In this document: positions 55,813 through 64,000 of the stretch, one piece after another
How positions within the stretch are numbered: the stretch's first letter is position 1
Layout of the letters: each line of letters begins with the position of its first letter
Origin: Scoparia ambigualis
Lineage: Eukaryota; Arthropoda; Insecta; Lepidoptera; Crambidae
Reading direction: 5' to 3'
Assembly: GCA_963921215.1 (NCBI GenBank)
Contig: OY992503.1
Coordinates: 16,678,001 to 16,742,000, forward strand
Length of the DNA: 64,000 nucleotides
Translations under genes and position numbers: made by a program
Notes under the pieces: model-generated
What the model saw: the letters and a program-made list of their open reading frames with translations, nothing else
What the model was told of the DNA's origin: nothing
The model's database searches: none

Positions 55813-56285
55813 TGCTTGGCGCAGTACACCTTTGAAAAAACAACTGATATCCGCATTGGTGCATTAAATCATTCAGCCCCGTCTAATAGTGTTGCTCTGG
55901 CGGTGACTAATTCGGGACGGCCGATCGTTAGTCCACCCCCCTCAGCCTATTTATTGATTGTCTCGAGCGCCTCGCTTGATATGATCTGCGACGAGACAGA
56001 AATAACCTGTTAATTAAATTAAAAAATAGTTTTCTAAAATAAAAACTACAGGTACTTATTTGAAAATAAAGCAATCTGAATGGATTTCGTTAACACTTCG
56101 TAAAAAGCGTTACTTCACAATAATACGAGTATAAATAAGACAGCATGTAGTGTGGTGTAGTTCTAAGTTCTACTTATGAGAAAATAATGTGCCAATCCGA
56201 TTCGCACTTTTCCTGTTTTTGGCCCTAAAACTTCAATCAATCAATTAATCAAAAGTTTATTACAAACTAAGTGTAACATTTAAAT
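55813..56285. other. No supported gene
   Basis: A 65-codon ORF (55816-56013) begins in SINE-adjacent sequence and has no domain. Confidence 0.45.
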
Positions 56286-56289
56286 TGTG

Positions 56290-56800
56290 TGTCAATAACA
56301 ACACCTGTATATCTTCCCATGTGTCGTAAAAGGGACTAACGACGTTTCGAACACATTATATTGTGAAACAGTGTCCGAATTGACACTTTTTAATTTTATA
56401 ATTTTTTCACTGACGATTCGGACACGGACACACACACATAATTATTGGAGCTGTTCAGTACAGTCAGATATATCAAGTTGTTGTTTTTACTATGGTAAAT
56501 TTTCTTAAAATAATTTTAAATTTTTATTGATGTCCGAATCGTCAGTGAAAAAAATAATAAAATTAAAAAGTGTCAATTCGGACACTGTGTCCGAATATAA
56601 TGTGTCCGAAACGTCAGCGAGTCGTAAAAGGCGAATAACGGACTGAAGACTGCACCTACATCAAACAGCATAAAGCGGCTCACCATAACTACCACGCTGG
56701 GCACATGTGCAGTTCTCACTTGCTAAAACGTGAACTGTGGCAGTGAACAGCTTTTGCGGTCCTCATTGCCTAGTCTCTTTAACCTTTTAGGGATAGTATT
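56290..56800 (+). repeat. GGCGACTAA repeat split by a 288-bp MITE
   Basis: Head to GTCGTAAAAG at 56332, body resuming with GTCGTAAAAG at 56621, then the usual GACTGCACCTACATCAAACA to AACCTTTTAGGG. Confidence 0.88.
56333..56620. mobile_element. 288-bp MITE with 10-bp target duplication
   Basis: Inverted arms contain GACGTTTCGRACACATTATA and GTGTCCGAATTGACACTTTT. GTCGTAAAAG flanks both sides (56323-56332, 56621-56630). A 9-11-bp duplication suggests a Mutator-like MITE; this is inference. Confidence 0.85.
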
Positions 56801-57904
56801 ATTAATGTTTTGATTATTTTAATAATACTTTTAAACATGTTCGCTTTCAGTGCCTACCTCTGGCACCAACCAGTCTCTCATAAATATGGGCAAACATGAA
56901 ATTGTCTCATGTTTGTGAAGGGAGATTAATAAAATATGATTTATTGTTATTTGTAGAGTAAATGTTACATGAGTAGTAAAAAAAATATGAATATAATGTT
57001 CCGTTATCGCCGACGATCACGTTGTGAGGTTAGCGGGCGGCTTATCTGGTAGACCCGTGACCTTCCGATTGTGATGACGGTAGGACGCCGCTCGCCCCTC
57101 GCGTCCTGAACAGTTTACAGTAAATCATGATAAACCTAATTATACATACTCGTACTTATGAATAGGAATAAACTCAATCTTCACAACAACCATTTATTAT
57201 AATTACAGTAGAGTATTTAACAACAAATAAATACCAAAGCACGGTATCTCAACTGTCAAACTTCGGCAATTAATGTTGAGTTACGGTAACAATAAGGATG
57301 TGTGCTAATCGATTGATCTAATTATCTTCTAACATAACATACCGGGTGGAAAGAAAATACCGTAGTTGGAGGAAAAGTATCCTTAATATTGATGATGGCA
57401 AATTTTTCTGAAAGGAAACATTCCTTTATTTTCAAAAATGATTAAAACTGTATTAAAGATTTTTGAAAAATCACCTGCTTGAGCCGGGAATCGAACCGGA
57501 GAAATCAGGCAACTTACAATTAATTTCTTAGTCACACTATTATACTTTGGTTTCACAGTTTCTGGGACACTCAATGAATTAGTTAGATTCTTATCATTCT
57601 CATCTTCAAATTTTAATGTAGACAGGTTGGTACTATACTACTTTTGTTATACAGTCACACCAACAGAAATATATTATAAAACACAACGAATTTTTAATAC
57701 TTGACACACACATTTATCCGATAAAAAAAATGGATCTGACGAAAAACACCGAAGAGTCTGCCCGACGACGATATCAAACATTTCCGGTTTATCTACAAAT
57801 TTGTCCCCGGTGTGGGAGTGGTAGTGTCGCGAGCGTTCACCTTAAGCCTTTTGGCTTGTGTTAGAGTACAAAGATAGAATTGTATTATATTGAATAACTT
57901 TGAA
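56801..57904. other. No supported gene
   Basis: A weak reversed tRNA-like segment, GCCGGGAATCGAACCGG, lies at 57484. A GC-richer patch is at 57000-57110. No domain-bearing ORF. Confidence 0.4.
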
Positions 57905-58118
57905 AAAAACTGTGTTTGGTGACCCATTAATATTTCCTTGGGTGCTGTAAAAGGCGACTAAAGGACTGCACATACATCCAATAGCATAGAGCGGTGATGG
58001 GCTCACCACTTGTCACGCTGAGCATATGTGCAGTCGCTATTTTGTGAAAAGTGGAATATGGCAGAGGAGTGCTTTTGCTGTCCTCATTGCCTATATAGTC
58101 TCTAACTAACCCTCATTA
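57905..58118 (+). repeat. GGCGACTAA repeat copy
   Basis: CTTGGGTGCTGTAAAAGGCG to GTCTCTAACTAACCCT, followed immediately by another copy. Confidence 0.85.
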
Positions 58119-58390
58119 AAAGAGTACTACCAACCCATCTTTTGCCTTGGATGTCGTAAAAGGCGACTAACGGACTAACTACTGCACATACATCGGCATA
58201 AAGCGGCGATGGGCTCATCACTCCTATTACGCTGAGCTCATTGAACAAGTTGTTATTCGGTGAAACGTGTACTATGGTAATGGACTGCTTCCACAGTACC
58301 ACAAATATGGATTTGGTCTAGTCTCTGGCCCTTTGGGATTCCCAAAGGGACATAGAATAACGACTATTATTCATAGTCTTTATTCAATAA
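58119..58390 (+). repeat. GGCGACTAA repeat copy, diverged
   Basis: GGATGTCGTAAAAGGCGACT onward. The body is diverged near 58240-58320. The tail carries GGCCCTTTGGGATTCCCAAA, a local inverted repeat. Confidence 0.8.
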
Positions 58391-58539
58391 TATCTTTTAT
58401 TAGTCTTTATAAAATAAAATTATATGTATGTATTTAAAAAAAATCATAAAAAATCATACCATAATTTCGTACACCTGTGGCTAAGAGCTGATTGGTCAAC
58501 GTTAGATCCTCCTGGTAGTTTTATGGTCTAACATTTTTG
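58391..58539. other. AT-rich spacer
   Basis: No feature recognised. Confidence 0.5.
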
Positions 58540-58760
58540 TTTTATTGAGTATTCATGTCAAATAGGGTTATTTACCGTTACGTGTTCGTAAACGTGTTCC
58601 TGTGTTGGCAAGTGGAACAAAACAGTGCAACGTGACTTTTCAAGTTCTCTTATGAAGTCCGTTTGAGATCTCAGTAAAGTCTCACATATTTACTGAAACT
58701 TCTTGGGTTTGGGAGATTATCATTAAAATTTATTATTGAACCTTCATATTCATCTATTTT
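58540..58760 (+). repeat. Dispersed repeat 'AACAGTGCAAC', copy 3
   Basis: The most diverged of three copies: GTTATTTACCGTTACGTGTT, AACAGTGCAACGTGACTTTT and GAAGTCCGTTTGAGATCTCA. Confidence 0.65.
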
Positions 58761-59259
58761 AAGCTCAGATATGCAATTCAAACCTAGCCATCATATGAAT
58801 AATGAAACACTTGACGAATCTACTCGTTTCTAATATTTGATGAAATAAGTTTGCATGTTAATAAATAAGTAAATATAATTCCTGAAGTTTCGAACCCGTC
58901 TCAGGAACTCTAAAATTGATGGGTACCAACTTAACCAATATAAAACAATTAATGCAACATCCTTCACTGAGGAGGCAGAGTGATAGGCTTGCACAAAAAT
59001 CCCAATGGGTCGACGTGCTCAGCTGCTGCGAGAGGGAGACCAAAGATCTGTTTGTTTTGTTTCCACGATAAGTTACAGGCATAGGAAAAGGCGCAAACTA
59101 TTATTTTACAATGAGTTTTAGATTGTATATCAATTAAACTCTCTATGCTTTTTAAAAGGTCACGCTTTTTTATTATGAGACTTCACCGCATAGTATTACC
59201 ACATACTTAATGTATAAATAAATAATAAATAATAAGATAAGATAAGATAACATCATATA
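58761..59259. other. GATAA microsatellite
   Basis: GATAAGATAAGATAA at about 59235-59250. Otherwise nothing is supported. Confidence 0.5.
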
Positions 59260-59347
59260 AAACTATTGTTCCACTGCAAGGCTTTGGAACTGCTGGACTT
59301 ACATCATTGAAATCAATTCATCGCTACAATTGAAGGGTATTGACTTA

Positions 59348-59773
59348 AGGTATGATTCCGAACTCCGCTGGACGCAGCAGTGCTGCCGCAGCAAACTGGT
59401 CCCCATATTTTATCTATAAGTTTATATGAGACTAGCGGCCGCTCGCGGTTTCACCCGCGTGGTTCCCGTTCCTGTGGGGGAGTATCGGGATAAAAAATAT
59501 CCTATGTGTTAATCCAGGTTATAAACTATCTGTATGCCGAATTTCATCCAAATCTATTCAGTAGTTTTTACGTGAAAGAGCAACAAACATCCATCCATAC
59601 TTACTAACTTTCGCGTTTATAATATTAGTAGGAAGATAGGCTACCGCTACATTGCTGCCGCAACATTGCTGCGTAGCTTGGAATGTAATCGAATATAAAC
59701 TCATGGAGAATATATGGGGACCAGTAGTGCTGCGCTAGCACTGCTGCGTGCACCGGAGTTCGGAATCATACCT
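59348..59773. mobile_element. Palindromic MITE, TTA duplication, itself invaded
   Basis: Ends AGGTATGATTCCGAACTCCG inverted. TTA at 59345-59347 and 59774-59776. The arms share GCAGTGCTGC and CCCCATATT motifs. The arthropod-wide repeat at 59429-59634 is inserted within it. Confidence 0.85.
59429..59634 (+). repeat. Arthropod-wide interspersed repeat, copy 2
   Basis: Highly similar to 45573-45778, from ACTAGCGGCCGCTCGCGG to TTTATAATATTAGTAGGA. Confidence 0.85.
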
Positions 59774-59860
59774 TTAATGACCACGCTTACCAAAGGCTAT
59801 GTATCGAAGAACTAGAAATACACGTAACTGAGTATTGATAGGACCTATACTTTGCCCTAA

Positions 59861-60349
59861 TACTAGTCTATACAGTAAAAAATGTGTCCAGCAATACAAA
59901 AAATAAAATCTTCTGTACTGCATCCGGGATATTAATAAAAATCAATTGCCGAAATGTTTTTACGCGCATCACTTTAGAACGGCTGCACCTATTTGGCTGA
60001 TTCTTCTTTGGTATGTTCGTAATAGTCTGGACAAGGTTTGTGTGAAAGAAAATGTTTAAAAAAAGGACGGAAAACTGTAAATTTTTTTGATTAAAACATC
60101 TCCTTAAAACGTGATTGAGTGAGAGACCTAGAAGACAGCAAAGAGGACGAATGTAATGAAAACTATTAAAAACATTTCGAAAACATTCAAAATAACACAT
60201 AGGTACTTTTCATTTACATTGATTGTATAATTTAAATTCGAACGCCTGTGCCTTGGAACATAAACCCACGAGGTTTTTGCTGAGGATCAATGTTTGAAAA
60301 ATTGTATTTTAAATGTTTTGAACATTATAAAAAGAAACATACATATAAT
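59861..60349. other. Contains a reversed interspersed repeat
   Basis: 59935-60055 is the CCGTTCTGAAGTGATG family in reverse (CGCGCATCACTTTAGAACGG, CTGCACCTATTTGGCTGATT). The 110-codon minus-strand ORF overlaps it and is not a gene. Confidence 0.6.
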
Positions 60350-60600
60350 CACGACTGTTATCCCCGAAGAGTTAGTCAGAGAGGCAATGAGGACAGCAAA
60401 AGCAGTCCTCGACAATAGTCCACTTTCAAATAGCGACTGCACATGTGCTCAGCGTGACAGGTGGTGAACCTATCGCCGCTCCATGCAGTTGGAAGTATGT
60501 GCAGTGTTTAGTCCGTTAGTCGCCTTTTACGACACCCAAGGGAAGAGAGGGGATGCGGTGGTAGTATTATTTTACCGCTACGCTACACGGTTAGTCAAAA
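60350..60600 (-). repeat. GGCGACTAA repeat, nearly complete
   Basis: Tail complement TGTTATCCCCGAAGAGTTAG to head complement TTTACCGCTACGCTACACGG. Confidence 0.9.
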
Positions 60601-61237
60601 TAATAATATAAAGAAAAATTTACAGAAATGACTTTGACAGCTTGACCATACTGCTAATTATTAATATGCTATTGGTTTATCAAGATGACAGACAAGCCGC
60701 TTGATGAGCCATGATCTTTTTTGATTTTTATTTTACTTTACCGTACAAACTGAAAATTCCTAAGCGGAACACCGGATATTGGTGAAATCTATAAGGAAAC
60801 GCCACAAAACAAAGAAGAAGAAGAATACGCTATTGAACTTAGTAAAAATGTAGTATTCATTGGAATGTAAGTACTTAAATCCTAAATAAATTTTTACTAA
60901 AAGTTGACACTACATAGGCGGTACGAAGTACGCCTGGACAGCTCGTTGTAACATAAAAAAAAACAATTAGTATTATCTTTTATACCCACACTGCTGACTC
61001 AGGGGGATCAGACTCAGACCGTTACTCCCCAGCCTCACTTTCAGTGTGGACTTTGGCCTGCCATTAAATAAAAATATATTCATTCAAATATTAAATAAGT
61101 ATACTATATTCTGTATTTTTGTGAATATTATGTGAAATGAATATTTTTTGATTTTATTTGATTTTATTTTATTTAGGACGATTAGCATAAGAAATAACCT
61201 GATATTTTAATGGTAAGTTCATTTCAAACTATTACAA
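60601..61237. other. No supported gene
   Basis: A short AAGAAGAAGAAGAA run at 60816. AT-rich. Confidence 0.5.
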
Positions 61238-61345
61238 CAATCATCATCAGACCAAGACCCCAAGGATCTCCACCACGAACGGTTTTGTGCCACTCGCATC
61301 CAGTCGCTACCCACGACCTTCACCACATCGTCGGACCACTTTTAT
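61238..61345 (-). repeat. RTE LINE 3' end fragment
   Basis: ATCATCATCAG, CCCCAAGGATCTCCACCACG and CTACCCACGACCTTCACCAC, diverged from 14764-14905. Confidence 0.6.
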
Positions 61346-61610
61346 AATACAAACAATGGAGAAAATAACATTTGGCTTCCGTTCTTTCTTGAAAAATAAA
61401 CCATTAGGTAGGTAAGTTCCTATAGCTACTTTTATTTTCTATTTTCCAAGTTCTTTTGAAAAGTATTAAGTACTTATCAAGTATTTAAGTATAGTTAGTT
61501 ATATTATAACACTTCGGGTACCGTTCGTCTTCCCTTTGCTTTCGTTACACCGGATGTAAGGTGACGTCAAGGCTGAAGGTGGAACCCGTTTTTTTAACAA
61601 CCAACAAAGC
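61346..61610. other. No supported feature
   Basis: AT-rich. Confidence 0.5.
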
Positions 61611-61747
61611 CGAAATTAATAATCAAGATATCTTAGTTTGCCAACTAGAACTAGAAAATTTGACTTAAGCTCCATACAAATTATGTGAAATTTCTAACTC
61701 TAGTTGGCAAAACAACAAATAGGTACTTAGATTTATTATTAATTTCG
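61611..61747. mobile_element. 137-bp palindromic MITE-like element
   Basis: CGAAATTAATAAT ends are inverted. TTTGCCAACTAGA pairs with CTAGTTGGCAAA further in. Target duplication not clear. Confidence 0.75.
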
Positions 61748-61909
61748 TCTGTTCTCGTCATCATTAACAATATCCATGAACTAACATGACATACGAACTA
61801 CCTGAAAGGGAAGGGTCAAGAAAATCTCCTCGAAAGAAAAGAAAACAAAAAAAATCAGTACGCCTTCACAGGGTGTTGGTTTTTATAAATAGTGTGGTGG
61901 GGTACGTCA

Positions 61910-62040
61910 CAGGCCGTCGGCCAAGCGTGCGCGCGCGCCGGGGGCGGCCACCCCGGCCGGGGTCGTTCACCTCCTGTCCCTCTCCCCTCTCCCCTCTCCC
62001 CGCGCCACACCTAGCACCATTGCGACGCAGGGTTGGTAAA
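61910..62040. other. CpG-rich patch
   Basis: GCGCGCGCCGGGGGCGGCC and a CCCCTCTCCCCTCTCC tract. ORFs on both strands are compositional. Confidence 0.4.
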
Positions 62041-63454
62041 AGGCAGCCGTCAATAAAGCGGAGGAGGCATGTCAGTTTCACAATAAATCAAATCAATAAA
62101 TCAATAAGTTTCACATATCTCTGAAAAAAATATGTACAAATATCGGATACGTTATCGTGTTATAGAATAGACCAGAGTCAAGAATACACTAAACCGAAAA
62201 CCATTTAAGAGAGTAAATGAAACAAAAGAAGTGTCTCACAATCGTAACAGATGGGAAGCTGTGGACTCTATGCCTACCCCTACGAGAATCAGGTGTGAGG
62301 TAAGTATGTGATGTTCTAAAAGACAAGGGCTTGGGGCAGACTACTTCGCCTACTCGCTAGTAATTTAAAAAAGTAAGTAGTAAGTAAAGTATACAAAATC
62401 TATGGAATCTGCAACCGGAATAACACCGAGTAACTACATCGTGAAAGGCAGTTCGCGCGTCCCAAATAATATCTTCATATCTGAATTGCAACTATCTTGC
62501 AAATGTGACGTTAATATTCTTTGGAACCGTCGAGTATCGACATAAATTTACGAGTAATTATGTTGTTATAATCATGGACGACGTGATATCATCCACACGA
62601 GTCACTAATATTCAATGATAATTTTCAATATTATAATTGTACGTCAAACGAGGACTTTTTCGACAGCCCTGACGCTCTGTCGCAATCACAGCCCTTTGTA
62701 CGCTCGGTCCGAGGGCTACTAGCGGAGGGCAAAGACTCCATTTGTTCCTTTGTTTTGAAATTCCTTCTAACGCGAGGGTTCCTCAGGTACGCACTCCTTT
62801 TTGCTCGTAAACTGGACTGAAGGGGTTCTAAAGAGACGTTGGTCACTTTTTACCTTGTTGCAGCTACACTTCTTGTACACGGACAATGATTCAAGGAAAT
62901 GTGAGTGAGTTGAACTATGGTACACAGATCTCATGAGGTAACTTTTGATTTAGTTTTTAGTAATTGTGGTATTGTTTTGACAGTGGAAATTCCTGTCATC
63001 CCCAGCCTATACGAACGACTGCTGAGCTAAAGACTTCCCACCTGGACAACAGCACATTGGGAGATCGTGCCTAATTACTCGCTAAATGGGCTCAATGTGG
63101 GTTGATGGGCTTCATGAGAGACAAAACATAAAGCTCTATTTTATCACAAACCCCTCAGGCCCCAAACGGTCGCATGAGACCGCACCTACAAAAACACACT
63201 TGACTTTGTACCGTGTTTTCATAGACTTAGAGACTACTTTAGTATGAACAAGTTTGGTTATTTCGGTTCTGTGGTAAATCTTATGTATTATTATCGCAAA
63301 ATATCGCATAGTCTATGCTCGATTCTGTCAAATTTAACGTTGACAGTTGCGCCAAAAAAGGTGTCAAAAAATTTCCAAGACTTGGAAGATTTCTTAAAAC
63401 ACTCACCTTATATCATCTACCATATACTCGGTAATGAGTTATCCCTAGTTTAAA
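62041..63454. other. No supported gene
   Basis: Short ORFs only, including 71 codons on the minus strand at 62631-62846 in balanced sequence. No domain recognised. Confidence 0.4.
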
Positions 63455-63710
63455 GAATAGGTTAATCTTGTCGCGTAGCGGTGAAAGAATACTACCACCC
63501 CCTCTTTTCTTTTGGGTATCGTAAAAGGCGACTAACGGACTTAAGACTGCACATACATCCAACAGCATAGAGCGGCGATGGGCTCACTATCAGAATCTGT
63601 CACGCTGAGCACATTCGTTAAAAAGTGGACTATGGCAGAGGATTGCTTATTCGGTCCTCAGCCTAGTCTCTGACCAACCCTAGATAATTATTATAGTCGA
63701 GATTATATGT
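63455..63710 (+). repeat. GGCGACTAA repeat copy
   Basis: TTGTCGCGTAGCGGTGAAAG to GTCTCTGACCAACCCT, tail truncated. Confidence 0.88.
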
Positions 63711-64000
63711 GTGTAAGACCTCTAAAAATCACCCTTCAACGTCAATAAGCACCCTTTAAAGGTTTACATTGAATAAATAATTTGACTTTGACTCTGATCT
63801 TGTTGCATGAATTGGGAGATTTTTTATGAAATTTACTAATAAATAATGTAAATTTCATAAAAAAAATCTTACGTGATAGATAATCACCAACCCTTCTAAT
63901 CCACAATCCATCCATTGAGATTATTTAATTAACCAAAGATACTATAGACTTCGTGCCATCCGCATCCGCCATTACAGTTGCACATAAACTCACCTCCCAC
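63711..64000. other. Retroposon-like tail and hairpin
   Basis: GAATAAATAATTTGACTTTG at about 63771 resembles retroposon 3' ends. A hairpin at 63816-63872 has AGATTTTTTATGAAATTTAC arms. The rest is unassigned. Confidence 0.5.

Larger units (their letters stand above)
59260..59860 (-). repeat. SINE interrupted by MITE (nested set)
   Basis: The SINE body at 59280-59347 resumes at 59774 (GACCACGCTTACCAAAGGCT ATGTATCG-type). It is the same family as 1735-1950, which supplies the uninterrupted sequence. Confidence 0.7.

Noticed and set aside
61786..62124. 112-codon Arg/Pro-rich ORF
   Set aside because: Composition follows the CpG- and CT-rich tract; the antisense strand has an equally long ORF.

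Overview
The window looks like non-coding, repeat-dominated nuclear DNA of a lepidopteran insect (most likely a moth). It is AT-rich, and it carries interspersed families I know as typical of lepidopteran genomes: RTE 3' ends with (TGA)n or (ATC)n tails, tRNA-headed SINEs, and a very abundant element containing GTCGTAAAAGGCGACTAA, called here the 'GGCGACTAA repeat'. I found no convincing host protein-coding exon, rRNA or functional tRNA gene. The only coding-competent genes belong to one retrotransposon.

Layout. 1-5700: old repeats, a palindromic MITE and a SINE fragment. 5701-11399: a complete Ty3/gypsy LTR retrotransposon on the minus strand. It has 203-bp LTRs differing at one base, a perfect AAGG target duplication, a primer site, a polypurine tract, a small upstream ORF, gag, and a pol with every catalytic residue present. 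11546-13839: a GGCGACTAA repeat copy broken by a 1.7-kb transposon with inverted subterminal motifs and by palindromic MITEs. 14-21 kb: SINEs, LINE 3' ends, a 1.1-kb palindromic element and a decayed LINE reverse-transcriptase C terminus. 23366-24177: four near-identical copies of a 203-bp satellite. 25.4-26.5 kb: an inverted-arm element with a GCATGC-rich core. 31.0-32.8 kb: a palindromic element containing a roughly 106-bp tandem array grown from the head of the GGCGACTAA repeat.

35066-40484: an RTE LINE fragment split by a 4,769-bp non-autonomous transposon. The LINE reading frame reveals the empty site and a 9-bp target duplication. 41-45 kb: a gag-like LINE ORF1 remnant, a poly(A)-tailed retroposon and an A-B-A' repeat block. 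46-50 kb: a roughly 0.83-kb palindrome, an 853-bp GC-rich insertion with a 9-bp duplication, and a retroposon with a 17-bp duplication. 51-64 kb: SINEs, further GGCGACTAA copies, a Mutator-like MITE with a 10-bp duplication, and a three-level nest at 59.3-59.8 kb.

The strongest leads are (i) three elements with inverted subterminal motif arrays, two of which share GCATGC-rich arrays and one of which has exactly defined ends; (ii) the 79-residue ORF upstream of gag, with a predicted myristoylation site and one membrane segment; and (iii) the record of nested insertions into GGCGACTAA repeats, which allows relative dating. All family assignments come from reading and recall, not database searches.
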